A stretch of DNA of 64,000 nucleotides from Azophilus sp965215035 (lineage in GTDB: Bacteria; Pseudomonadota; Gammaproteobacteria; Pseudomonadales; Azotimanducaceae), in assembly GCA_965215035.1 (NCBI GenBank), contig OZ244040.1, positions 3,534,001 to 3,598,000 of the forward strand, read 5' to 3'. Position numbers and translations under genes: made by a program. A model generated the notes under the pieces. That model saw only the letters and a program-made list of their open reading frames with translations, searched no databases and was not told the origin of the DNA. Shown in pieces: positions 1 through 7,898 of the stretch (position 1 is its first letter; each line of letters starts with the position of its first letter).

Positions 1-2
1 CG

Positions 3-128
3 ACTCCCTGGGCGCACTTCGATATCATGGGCTACAACGTGCGCCAACGCCCCGGGCGGCCGGTGGGCGGCGAGGCCATGGCCATGCGTGCGGTCTTCCA
101 CTACCTTGAGGAGCGCTACCCGCCATGA
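3..128 (+). CDS. M17 leucyl aminopeptidase family protein, C-terminal end (partial)
   Basis: Only the last 41 residues and the stop codon lie in the window; the gene begins to the left. The tail reads TPWAHFDIMGYN, then RPGRPVGGEAMAMRAVF and a final LEERYPP. This matches the C-terminus of the M17 leucyl aminopeptidase family, where WAHxDI is followed by GRP.GGEA and a closing helix. These are cytosolic metallopeptidases that release N-terminal residues from peptides. The metal and catalytic residues lie outside the window, so activity cannot be judged. The stop is followed by about 360 bp without a gene. Confidence 0.75.
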   Translation, partial: TPWAHFDIMGYNVRQRPGRPVGGEAMAMRAVFHYLEERYPP

Positions 129-487
129 GCGCACTGCCGGACAAAACTCCGATAGTGGGTACGCCGACCAGCGTCTCGTCGCGCCGGAGATGCCGGATAG
201 AAGTTTCCCCCCAACGGGCCGGGGCGACCGCCTCGCCGACGGACGTGCTGGTGCGGTATGGGGTTTCCCCCCGACATGCCGGGGCTCCGACTGGCCGGGA
301 ACAGGTTGCTTCTCATCCGGTGTCCAGTCCCGCAGGCACCCGCATGCCTGGAACGAAACAGGGCGTCCACCAATGGGCCGGCCGTCGGGGGAAACGAACA
401 AGTGTTCCATGCGGGTATTCCACACTCAGCAGGCGCACCGGGCCTAGATGCCCCCGGCGAGTTCCCTGATGCATGGGTGAGCAGCAG
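129..487. other. Intergenic stretch with a degenerate R5-type repeat
   Basis: No convincing gene is seen here. Short open frames exist on both strands but resemble nothing and are an effect of high GC. Positions about 281-345 (gactggccgggaacaggttg and onward to cccgcatgcc) look like a decayed copy of the R5 repeat present at 2.8 kb and 42.5 kb: both have GGGAACAGG, a run of pyrimidines, then GGTCCC- and CGCATGCC-like blocks. Confidence 0.4.
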
Positions 488-907
488 ATGAGTAGCACAA
501 TCAAGGAACTGGAAACCGCTGCCGACGGTACGGTCAGGCCGCTGCGGGGCGTGCTGGACGGGCTCGCCTACAACGAGCGCGGGCTGGTGGCGGCTATCGC
601 CCAGGATGCCCAAACCGGCCAAGTGCTGATGCTCGCCTGGATGAATCGCACCGCCATAGAGCGCACCCTGGAAACCGGGTATGCCTGGTATTTCTCGCGT
701 AGCCGCCAAAAATTGTGGTGGAAGGGCGAAACATCCGGCCACGTCCAGAAGGTGGTCGATTTGAGCTTTGACTGCGACGGCGATGCCATCCTGATGCGGG
801 TGGAGCAGACCGGGGCAGCATGCCATACCTACCGGCCAAGTTGCTTCTATCTGCGGGTGGACGGGCGCCAGGTTCGCGTCGTCGGCAACGCGGGCGAGGC
901 ATCCTGA
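488..907 (+). CDS. hisI: Phosphoribosyl-AMP cyclohydrolase HisI
   Basis: Catalyses hydrolytic opening of the adenine ring of phosphoribosyl-AMP, the third step of histidine synthesis, in the cytosol. The 139-residue product carries the family signature: the acidic metal site DCDGDA at residues 95-100 and QTGAACHT around 108-114 with Cys112, plus a further Cys119. RSRQKLWWKGETSGH at 71-85 is also typical. The core starts near residue 28, so there is a longer than usual N-terminus; an in-frame ATG at 473 is an alternative start. There is no HisE domain fused and no other his gene nearby, so this is a stand-alone hisI between a peptidase and cysS. Confidence 0.93.
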   Translation: MSSTIKELETAADGTVRPLRGVLDGLAYNERGLVAAIAQDAQTGQVLMLAWMNRTAIERTLETGYAWYFSRSRQKLWWKGETSGHVQKVVDLSFDCDGDAILMRVEQTGAACHTYRPSCFYLRVDGRQVRVVGNAGEAS

Positions 908-1040
908 TGGGCAGACCGAATCATGGCGGCCCCGGACCGGTCCTGGCACCAACCGATGTTCTCGAATCGATGCTCACGGCAACACCTCGGGCAAGGCGTG
1001 TTTGCCCACAGGGAGCCCCCGTCCAAGCCGAACCTGCAAC

Positions 1041-2591
1041 GTGCAGCTAAAACTGCACAACACGCTTTCCGGGCGCAAGGAAGTGTTCCGGCCGATCGAC
1101 CCGCAGCGCATCACCATGTACGTGTGCGGGCCGACGGTCTATGGCCACGTGCATATCGGCAACGGTCGGCCAGTCGTCGTATTCGACGTGCTCTACCGGA
1201 TGCTACAGGTACTCTATCCCCGGGTCGTCTACGCCTGCAACGTCACGGATGTGGACGACAAGATCAACCGGCGGGCACTGGCGGGGGGCGAGCCCATTCA
1301 GAAGCTGGCCAACCGCTACACCGACGCCTACAACAAAGATGTCGCCGCGCTCGGCATCCTCCAAACCGGCCTGCAGCCACGCGCCACCGAACACATCGCC
1401 GAGATCATCGAGATGATCGAGGTGTTGATCGACAAGGGTTTTGCCTACGCAGCCGACGGGCATGTGCTTTTCCATGTCCCGGCGGACCCGGACTACGGCA
1501 GCCTGGCAAAACGATCGCTGGACGAAATGCTCGATGGCGCACGGGTCGAGGTCGCCCCCTACAAACGGAACCCGAAAGACTTCGTACTCTGGAAGCCCTC
1601 AACGCCCGAGTTGCCCGGCTGGGCCAGCCCCTGGGGCCGGGGGCGCCCTGGTTGGCACATCGAGTGCTCGGCCATGATCCGCAAACACCTCGGCACCAGC
1701 ATCGACATTCACGGCGGCGGCTCGGACCTCACCTTCCCGCACCATGAAAACGAGGCGGCGCAAAGCCGTTGCGCCAACGATCACGCCGAGTGCGTACGCT
1801 ATTGGCTACACAACGGCATGTTGACCATGGACGAGGAAAAGATGTCCAAGTCACTCGGCAACATCGCCACCATTCACGACCTGCGCCAACGCCACGCGGG
1901 GGAGACGCTGCGCTACGCCCTGCTGTGCGCACAGTATCGCTCGCCGCAGGCCTGGTCCGATGCCCTGCTCGAACAGGCGCGGCGCAGCCTAGATGCCCTG
2001 TACCGGGCGCTGCGCGGCAGCGGCGCTCCGCCCGACGAGCGGGCATCCACCTACCAGCACGGCGCCGCCCCGGACTTCCCCGCAACGGTGCTCGACCCCT
2101 TACTTGACGATCTGAACACACCAGTGGCGCTGGCCGCCATGCATGGCATCGCCACGCAACTCAACAAGGCAACCAGCGCCACCGACGCCGCCCGGCACAG
2201 ACGCCGACTGCTTGCGGGCGGCTGGCTGCTCGGTCTTCTAGATAGCACCCCCGACGACTGGTTCCAAGGCACCTTGACCGTTCAGGACTCGATGCACCTC
2301 CAAGACGAAGCCCAAATCCCCAAAACCTTGACCGACGCAGCGGTTCAAACCCCGACCGACCCCGAAGACGGGGGCCACCCTCAAGACGAAGCCCACCCGG
2401 AGGCCCACAGCGACATCCCCACCGCCTTGACCGCCGCAGCGGTCCAAGACCTGATCGACCAACGCAGCGCGGCCCGGCGCACCCGGAACTACGCAACCGC
2501 CGACCGCATCCGGGAGGAATTGGCACAGGCCGGCATCGAACTGGAAGACACCCGTGAGGGCACCCTCTGGAAGCGCCGGTCGCGGAGCTGA
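1041..2591 (+). CDS. cysS: Cysteine--tRNA ligase CysS with a C-terminal insert
   Basis: Charges tRNA-Cys with cysteine in the cytosol. Using the GTG at 1041 gives VQLKLHNTLSGRKE, the usual N-terminus, and 516 residues; an in-frame TTG at 1002 would add an unlikely leader. Visible motifs: CGPTVYG (Cys29), the HIGH-type HVHIGN at 36-41, WHIECS with Cys209, PHHENE at 233-238 for zinc, and KMSKS at 267-271. The tRNA-binding C-terminal helix (RSAARRTRNYATADRIREEL) is intact. Between WFQG at about 410 and this helix lies an extra segment of roughly 55 residues, built from two copies of a QDEA...LT.AAVQ unit; most CysS proteins have only a short loop here. Confidence 0.96.
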   Translation: MQLKLHNTLSGRKEVFRPIDPQRITMYVCGPTVYGHVHIGNGRPVVVFDVLYRMLQVLYPRVVYACNVTDVDDKINRRALAGGEPIQKLANRYTDAYNKDVAALGILQTGLQPRATEHIAEIIEMIEVLIDKGFAYAADGHVLFHVPADPDYGSLAKRSLDEMLDGARVEVAPYKRNPKDFVLWKPSTPELPGWASPWGRGRPGWHIECSAMIRKHLGTSIDIHGGGSDLTFPHHENEAAQSRCANDHAECVRYWLHNGMLTMDEEKMSKSLGNIATIHDLRQRHAGETLRYALLCAQYRSPQAWSDALLEQARRSLDALYRALRGSGAPPDERASTYQHGAAPDFPATVLDPLLDDLNTPVALAAMHGIATQLNKATSATDAARHRRRLLAGGWLLGLLDSTPDDWFQGTLTVQDSMHLQDEAQIPKTLTDAAVQTPTDPEDGGHPQDEAHPEAHSDIPTALTAAAVQDLIDQRSAARRTRNYATADRIREELAQAGIELEDTREGTLWKRRSRS

Positions 2592-3389
2592 AACAGGGCA
2601 TCCGGCCAGCCTGTACAGTGCTGGGGAAAGCCTGACTAAGTTGATGTTCATGGGCACTATATACCCATAAATAACTGATTTTAATTGGCACTATCCGATA
2701 ACGGCGTGCTTGTTCAGACCTTCCCTAGAAGTTTTCGCCCCGGCGACCGGAACGCTGATGCACAGGGAAATGGGTACTTCCATGCGAGTCGGGAACCCCG
2801 GGCGCCGGGACGCCGACGTGCGGGGAACAGGGTACTTCCCAGTCGGCGGCCGGTCCCACGGGGTTCGAATGCCAGGAAGGAGTGGGTGTCCCCGGCGGCC
2901 TTCCCCTGCGAGTCGGCAACCCCGCACGCCGGGACGCTGACGTGTGGGGAACAGGGTACTTCCCAGTCGGCGGCCGGTCCCCCGGGGTTCGCATGCCAGG
3001 AAGGAGTGGGTGCCCGACGGCCGCCCATGAGCAGGAAACAGGAGTGTACTCCATAAAAGTTGCCACCCCGAGCGCTACCGGAGATTGGGCACACAAGGCA
3101 CATGGGCGCTTTTCCAGCACAAGGTCGGTCGTATGCGATGGGCGTCCGGGCAAGGAGGCCGCTAGCGCGGTGGCGGGTACTGCCCGGATGCGAGTTTGGC
3201 GCAGACCCCGATCGGCGCATCGACATCGGCGGCACGGAGCAATACCCGGCCCCGGGGGAATGAAACTCCCGCCGCGGCCCCGCCCGGGCAAGCCCGCCTA
3301 GAGGTATCGGGGTGGACAGTGTTCCACGGGCACCTTGGGCATTGCACCGGGTTCCCGCCCGCATGCGTCCGCACCCGTGCAGCAAGCCC
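2592..3389. other. 800-bp gene-free region between cysS and the HNH gene
   Basis: No protein-coding signal is convincing. The left half holds R5 repeat units (listed separately) preceded by a shorter related piece at about 2750-2781. The right half (3031-3389) is GC-rich, with several open frames on both strands but no recognisable protein. I see no tRNA or clear Rho-independent terminator. Confidence 0.5.
2783..3030. repeat. R5 repeat, two tandem 124-bp units
   Basis: Two consecutive units align with an offset of exactly 124 bp (GGGGAACAG begins at 2822 and again at 2946). Each contains CGAGTCGG.AACCCC, GCCGGGACGC, the imperfect palindrome GGGAACAGGGTACTTCCC, AGTCGGCGGCCGGTCCC, GGGGTTCG, ATGCCAGGAAGGAGTGGGTG. 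A truncated extra unit (about 2750-2781) precedes them. Related units occur at 42531-42789, near 13342 and, more decayed, near 281. Confidence 0.85.
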
Positions 3390-3980
3390 TCAGTGCAGCA
3401 GGCGGCTGTTCGCGCCGAAACTCCTGCGCAGAAAATCCATCTGGTCGCCGAGAATCCGGCCACTGTTGATGAGCGCCAGATACTCGGAGAAATTCGGCAC
3501 ATAGGGCAACGCCAGCAACTGCATGCCGCATTCGTGCAGCAGCCGGCTGCCCTTGTGATGGTTGCATCGCCGACAGGCGGCCACGCAGTTGTCCCAGGAG
3601 TCATGGCCGCCGCGGGAGGTGGGCACCACATGGTCGCGGGTAAGCTCGCTGTCTGCCAGGCGCCTAGCACAGTACAGGCAGGTGTTGCGGTCGCGGCCGA
3701 ACAGCGCCTGGTTGGTCAGGGGCGGTATGTTCCTGGAAGGCTGCCTAAACTGGCCGTCACAGGCGACTATGCCGTGGATGTCCAGGGTGCTGGGGCTGCC
3801 GTCGAAGCGCGAGTGGCCGCCGCGAATCCTAAGCACCGGGTCACCCAGCGTCCAGACCACGATTTCCCGTGCGTACAGGCATACGGCCTCCTGCCAGTTA
3901 ACCCAGTCCACGGGCCGACCGGCAATGTCCAACCTGAGGATGCGCGGTATGCGTTCGTAGCAATCCACTGTGGCGATCAT
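3390..3980 (-). CDS. HNH endonuclease family protein
   Basis: A 196-residue protein with a zinc-stabilised HNH (beta-beta-alpha metal) fold in its second half: Cys101 and Cys104 (CLYC), the catalytic pair Asp116-His117 in TRDHVVPTSRGG, Asn131, the second zinc pair Cys136 and Cys139 (CRRCN) and Lys143. All key positions are present, so a nuclease is plausible. The N-terminal half (WVNWQEAVCLYAREIVVWTLG) is characteristic of a conserved proteobacterial single-HNH family of unknown substrate. I used the ATG at 3980; a GTG at 3989 is in frame. No methyltransferase or other restriction gene is nearby, so a restriction role is not supported. Confidence 0.85.
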   Translation of the reverse strand: MIATVDCYERIPRILRLDIAGRPVDWVNWQEAVCLYAREIVVWTLGDPVLRIRGGHSRFDGSPSTLDIHGIVACDGQFRQPSRNIPPLTNQALFGRDRNTCLYCARRLADSELTRDHVVPTSRGGHDSWDNCVAACRRCNHHKGSRLLHECGMQLLALPYVPNFSEYLALINSGRILGDQMDFLRRSFGANSRLLH

Positions 3981-4107
3981 CGCAAGCACTCGCCCAAAAC
4001 GGCTCTCTATCCCAAGGCGGGCGTATGATGACGAAAGAAAACAGCGGGTTCAACGGCAACGGCAGGGCTTTGACAGGCATGCCGGCAAGCGGCAAAGTGT
4101 GCTGTCC

Positions 4108-4794
4108 ATGAAGTCGGCTATCTGGCCTATCGCCTTGCTGCTGGTTCTGGGGGCCTGCGGTTCCAAGGCACCGGTGAACCCGGGCACCGCAAGGGATGCC
4201 GGCGGGCAATGGGTCTGCCAACCGGCGGGCGATAGCTGGCGATGCGACCAGGGCGAAGAGCCCCAGGCGGTGCCTAGGCGAGCACCCGCCGATGCGGATG
4301 CGATGGAATCCCTCGATACCCCGGCGGCACCGGAATCATCCGACACCCCGGCGACATCGGAATCATCCGATACCCCGGCAACAACGGAATCTCCGGCCAC
4401 CAGTGCCGGTTCGCCGGCACATACCGATGCCTCCGCCCGCCCGGTTCCCCGGCGGACAACCCCCGGCCATGGCGGGGAATCCTATAACGCCGCCAGGATC
4501 GCTTCCGCCTTGCTGACGTCCAATGCGCCCCCGGCCTCCACGGCCAGCTTGGTCACCGTGCCGTCATCGACAACCATCGCGAAGCGCTGCGACCGGGTGC
4601 CGAGACCGAACCCGGAAGCGTCCAATTCAAGACCAAGCGCCCTGGTAAAGTCACCGTTGCCATCACCGACCATAAGCAGCTCATCGGCGTTCTTGTCCCG
4701 GCCCCAGGAATCCATGACGAAGGCATCGTTCACCGCCATGCAGATGATGCTATCGACCCCCCTGGCCTTGATCGCGTCCGCGTTGACGACATAG
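4108..4794 (+). CDS. Putative lipoprotein with Ser/Thr/Pro repeats, likely 3'-disrupted
   Basis: The ATG at 4108 starts a clear lipoprotein signal: MKSAIWPIALLLVLGAC with lipobox LGAC, so Cys17 would be lipidated and the protein exported to the envelope. A short domain GQWVCQPAGDSWRCDQGEE follows, then a low-complexity linker with repeats of SSDTPATSE type at about residues 65-100. Beyond about residue 125 the frame runs for 313 bp antisense to the peroxiredoxin gene and looks non-native. The simplest reading is a gene that has lost its true C-terminal domain. Function is not recognised. The signal peptide and linker are visible; the disruption is inference. Confidence 0.5.
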   Translation: MKSAIWPIALLLVLGACGSKAPVNPGTARDAGGQWVCQPAGDSWRCDQGEEPQAVPRRAPADADAMESLDTPAAPESSDTPATSESSDTPATTESPATSAGSPAHTDASARPVPRRTTPGHGGESYNAARIASALLTSNAPPASTASLVTVPSSTTIAKRCDRVPRPNPEASNSRPSALVKSPLPSPTISSSSAFLSRPQESMTKASFTAMQMMLSTPLALIASALTT

Positions 4795-4961
4795 CCGGGC
4801 AGATGAGCGTTGGAACAGGTTGGCGTGTAGGCACCGGGTACGGCAAACAGCACAACCTTCCTGCCGGCAAACAGGTCGTTGGTGGTCACCGGCACGGGCC
4901 GTCCGTCTTGCATCAGGTGCATGGTGGCATCGGGTAGTTTGTCGCCTTCTTGAATAGCCAT
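4482..4961 (-). CDS. Peroxiredoxin, Prx5/glutathione-dependent type
   Basis: A 159-residue thioredoxin-fold peroxidase that reduces hydrogen peroxide and alkyl hydroperoxides. The active-site block VPGAYTPTCSNAHLPGY is complete, with peroxidatic Cys49 and the supporting Pro and Thr residues; Arg122 or Arg125 in GTRSQRFAMVV would be the conserved arginine. The only other cysteine is Cys74, in the position seen in the 1-Cys/atypical Prx5 group, which uses glutathione/glutaredoxin or thioredoxin as reductant. No glutaredoxin domain is fused. The 3' end overlaps the convergent lipoprotein frame. Family assignment is firm; the physiological reductant is not visible. Confidence 0.93.
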   Translation of the reverse strand: MAIQEGDKLPDATMHLMQDGRPVPVTTNDLFAGRKVVLFAVPGAYTPTCSNAHLPGYVVNADAIKARGVDSIICMAVNDAFVMDSWGRDKNADELLMVGDGNGDFTRALGLELDASGFGLGTRSQRFAMVVDDGTVTKLAVEAGGALDVSKAEAILAAL

Positions 4962-5177
4962 AGTCCTTCCTTAATCTTGGCAATGGGTGATTTGTGAACG
5001 GAAGCATTCGAATGACCAAGTTTGCGCATTGCCAAGGTACGGGTCAATGGCTACGCCTAAGGCGCAGCAACCCCCGCCAGGCTCGATGTGTCCATGGCGC
5101 CGCCACGGTTGGACGCCCAGATCGGCCGAATCCCCGTGCAATCGAGCCGCGCTACCGAGGAGACGACCCTGAACAGC

Positions 5178-6059
5178 GTGGATGAGCGGCGCGCCTTGCT
5201 GCTGGGCCTGCTGGCCACAGCCTGCTGGTCCACCGTGGCCACCGGTTTCAAGCTCGGCCTGCGGCTGGTCGAGCCGCTGCAGCTTCTGCTGCTTGGCAGC
5301 CTGATCTCCACCCTGGTGTTCTGGTGCGCGGCCTGGCGCGGGCACCGATACCGGCTGCCCGCCAAGTCCCTGGGGGTCGCCGCGCTGGCGGGCGCCATGA
5401 ATCCATGCGCATACTACCTGGTGCTGTTCCAGGCCTACGACCGCCTGCCGGCGCAGATCGCCCAGCCGCTCAACTACACCTGGGCAATCACCCTGGCCTT
5501 GCTGGCCTGGCCGATCCTCGGGCAGCGGCTTAGGCTGCGAACGCTTTGCGGTATTCTCGTGAGCTACCTCGGGGTGCTGATCCTGCTTACCCAGGGCAAC
5601 CTCGACACCCCGCCCAATATCGACTGGGTCGGCGTCGCCCTGGCGCTCGGCAGCACGCTGGTGTGGGCGAGCTACTGGCTACTGAATACCAGGTTGGATA
5701 TCGACCCGGTGGGCCTGATGGCCTGGAGCTTTACTTTCGGGACGCTGCTGGTGGGCACCCTGTGCCTACTAGGGCCGGGGCTACCGCCGCTCAGCGGTGA
5801 AGTGGCGCTGTACGGCCTGTGGGTGGGCTGCCTAGAGATGGGCCTAACCTTCCTGGTCTGGCAGCGCGCGCTGCGCCTTAGCGGCAACGCCGGGCGCCTG
5901 GGGCAGTTGATCTTTCTGGCGCCGTTCCTGTCCTACCTGTTGATTGCGGTGGTACTGGAGGAGACCATTCAGGGCACATCCCTTATCGGGCTGGTCGTGA
6001 TGGTCGCCGGGCTGCTCGCCACCGGCACCGGAGCTAGAGGGTCGGCAGCCAACTCCTGA
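5178..6059 (+). CDS. DMT-superfamily EamA transporter
   Basis: An inner-membrane protein of about 293 residues with ten hydrophobic segments arranged as two EamA repeats: the first around residues 5-125 (ALLLGLLATACWSTVATGFK and NPCAYYLVLFQAYDRLPA), the second around 150-290. Members export metabolites such as amino acids; the substrate cannot be inferred. The start is uncertain: the GTG at 5178 was chosen, but GAGGAG at 5157-5162 lies six bases before an in-frame CTG at 5169, and ATGs at 5088 and 5094 are also in frame. Its last 26 bp overlap the convergent haloalkane dehalogenase gene. Confidence 0.88.
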   Translation: MDERRALLLGLLATACWSTVATGFKLGLRLVEPLQLLLLGSLISTLVFWCAAWRGHRYRLPAKSLGVAALAGAMNPCAYYLVLFQAYDRLPAQIAQPLNYTWAITLALLAWPILGQRLRLRTLCGILVSYLGVLILLTQGNLDTPPNIDWVGVALALGSTLVWASYWLLNTRLDIDPVGLMAWSFTFGTLLVGTLCLLGPGLPPLSGEVALYGLWVGCLEMGLTFLVWQRALRLSGNAGRLGQLIFLAPFLSYLLIAVVLEETIQGTSLIGLVVMVAGLLATGTGARGSAANS

Positions 6060-6909
6060 GCGCCGCGCCGATCTCGTGCGGGGAATCTTCCTGGATAAAG
6101 TGGCTGCCCTGCACGGTCACCTCCCTTTGGTTGGGCCAGGCCCGGCAAAACTCGCGCGTGCGCCCGACGATGAGCGCCCCCGGCTCGGCGTTGACAAATA
6201 GCTTTGGAACATTGGACGCCGACAGCCAGTCGGCATAGTCGCGGACGATGGCAACCACCTCCGCCGGCTCGCCGTCGATGGGGATCTGGCGGGGCCAGGT
6301 CAGCGTCGGCCGTCGGCTTTCGCCGGCTACCGCATAGGGCCTGCGGTATTCATTCATCTCCTCATCGGACAGCTTGCGCAGTATCGACCCGGGCAGAACG
6401 GCCTCAACGAAGAGGTTTCTCTCCAGCACCATCTGTTCGCCCGCCGGCGAGCGAAACCCCTCGAACACCGGCCGGGCGGCCGCCGGGAACTCATCCCAGG
6501 TGATGGGCCGCACGATGGCTTCCATATAGCAAATGCCTCGAACCGCATCGCGGTTGCGGTTGGCCCAATGGAAGCCGAGCGCCGAACCCCAGTCGTGGAC
6601 AACCAGTGCGACGCGCTCCACCAGACCCAGAGCGTCGAGCGCCGCATCGAGATAGCGGCTGTGCTCGGCGAAGGTGTACCGGTCCGGCCCGGAGTCGTCG
6701 AGTTTGTCCGAATCGCCCATGCCGATCAGGTCGATGGCGATGCAACGGCCGAGGTCGACCACCCGGGACATGATATTGCGCCACAGGAAGGAGGAAGTGG
6801 GGTTGCCGTGCAGGAAGACCACGGGCTCGCCAGCGCCCAGCTCCACGTAGGCCATCTTTTTGCCAAGAACCTTGATCGTTTTCTTTTCGGCCAACGGTTT
6901 GGAGTTCAT
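6034..6909 (-). CDS. dhaA: Haloalkane dehalogenase, HLD-II type
   Basis: An alpha/beta-hydrolase of 291 residues that replaces a halogen on an alkyl halide by hydroxyl. The complete HLD-II catalytic set is visible: Asn36 in FLHGNPTSSFLWRN and Trp107 as halide-binding residues, nucleophile Asp106 in VVHDWGSALG, acid Glu130 in YMEAIVRP, and base His270 in GSHFIQEDSP. Cap-domain landmarks LPGSILRKLSDEEM and PRQIPIDGEP, and KLFVNAEPGALI, also fit. It has no signal peptide and is cytosolic. Four bases separate it from the upstream enoyl-CoA hydratase, so the two are probably co-transcribed. True substrate range is unknown; many such enzymes occur without an obvious haloalkane pathway. Confidence 0.93.
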   Translation of the reverse strand: MNSKPLAEKKTIKVLGKKMAYVELGAGEPVVFLHGNPTSSFLWRNIMSRVVDLGRCIAIDLIGMGDSDKLDDSGPDRYTFAEHSRYLDAALDALGLVERVALVVHDWGSALGFHWANRNRDAVRGICYMEAIVRPITWDEFPAAARPVFEGFRSPAGEQMVLERNLFVEAVLPGSILRKLSDEEMNEYRRPYAVAGESRRPTLTWPRQIPIDGEPAEVVAIVRDYADWLSASNVPKLFVNAEPGALIVGRTREFCRAWPNQREVTVQGSHFIQEDSPHEIGAALRSWLPTL

Positions 6910-6913
6910 CGAA

Positions 6914-7702
6914 TCAAGCTCCCTTGAATTCGGGTTTACGTTTTTCTAGGAAGGCATGTATGCCTTCCTGGCCATCGGCACTATTCACCAGGCCAGCGAT
7001 GGCGCGGGCTTCCAATTCCATCTGGGATTCCAGCGTTTGCTCGAAGGTGCCGTTCAACAGGGCCTTGACCGCACCAAACGCCGCAGTCGGGCCCTTGGCG
7101 AGTTGCCGCGCCAGTTCGTCGGCACGGGTCACCACGCGATCATTGGCAACCACCTCGTTGACAATGCCCCACTGCAGGGCTTCCGCGCTGCTCAACACCC
7201 GGTTGGTGAGCATCAACTCCCGCGTGCGCCGGTCGCCAATCTTGCGCGGCATGAAGTAGGTCGAACTGCCATCCGGGGAGAGGCCCGCCCGAGTATAGGC
7301 CATGGTAAATACCGCCGACTCCGCGGCAATGGCCAGATCGCAAGCCATCACCAAGCTCAGGCCCGCGCCCGCGGCGGTACCGTTGATGGCACCGACAACC
7401 GGTGCGCTGCTTCTGGCCAGGCGCGAGAGGCCGATGTGCAGATCGCCCGTCATCTCCATCATCAGCCTGCGCGCCCCGGTACCGGCCGCGGCGAACGACC
7501 CTAAGTCGCCGCCGGCGCAGAACATCCTGCCCGCGCCGGTGAGCACCAGGGCGCGAACGTTGGCATCGTCATCGGCGGCTTCGGCAACCGCCCTGAGTTC
7601 CCGTGCGCCGGTCGGGCCAATGGCATTCGCGGCCTGGGGCGTATTGAAGGTGATGGTGGCAACGTTGTCGGCCACCTCATAGATCAAGGTTTCATAACTC
7701 AT
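6914..7702 (-). CDS. Enoyl-CoA hydratase/isomerase family protein
   Basis: A crotonase-fold protein of 262 residues. The CoA- and oxyanion-hole segments are FCAGGDLGSF (about 61-70) and INGTAAGAGLSLVMACD (about 105-121). YTRAGLSPDGSSTYFMPR occupies the catalytic region; an Asp rather than two glutamates sits there, so isomerase or hydratase activity cannot be assigned with certainty. It lies directly upstream of the dehalogenase gene and is probably in the same transcript. The ATG at 7702 is supported by the standard MSYETLIYEV start; longer in-frame extensions overlap the divergent isomerase gene and an R1 repeat. Confidence 0.9.
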   Translation of the reverse strand: MSYETLIYEVADNVATITFNTPQAANAIGPTGARELRAVAEAADDDANVRALVLTGAGRMFCAGGDLGSFAAAGTGARRLMMEMTGDLHIGLSRLARSSAPVVGAINGTAAGAGLSLVMACDLAIAAESAVFTMAYTRAGLSPDGSSTYFMPRKIGDRRTRELMLTNRVLSSAEALQWGIVNEVVANDRVVTRADELARQLAKGPTAAFGAVKALLNGTFEQTLESQMELEARAIAGLVNSADGQEGIHAFLEKRKPEFKGA

Positions 7703-7794
7703 GCGGTACCTCGGACGAATCGACCAGCGCTGGGATGGATCACCTTTTACCGCATTCCAGCCTTCGACGGCAAACGCATGGCACCCTGGGCAGT

Positions 7795-7869
7795 GTATCA
7801 GTTTGAATCCCGGCCCTCCCGAATCACCTGTGCCGTGCCCTTGCTCGATCCACAGACGCAAACTGATAC
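7795..7869 (+). repeat. R1 repeat, module B only
   Basis: A 75-bp element with perfect 11-bp inverted ends, GTATCAGTTTG and CAAACTGATAC, and a centre reading AATCCCGGCCCTCCCGAATC and onward. The same sequence occurs as module B of the longer copies at 23045 and 58379. It occupies the gap between the hydratase and the divergent isomerase gene. Confidence 0.85.
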
Positions 7870-7898
7870 ACCACCACGCCCTGATGTACCATTTGGTG

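Noticed and set aside
2714..3670. A long minus-strand frame (318 codons) across the gap after cysS
   Set aside because: It runs through R5 repeats and then antisense-frame HNH sequence, has Cys/Arg/Pro-rich composition and no homology.
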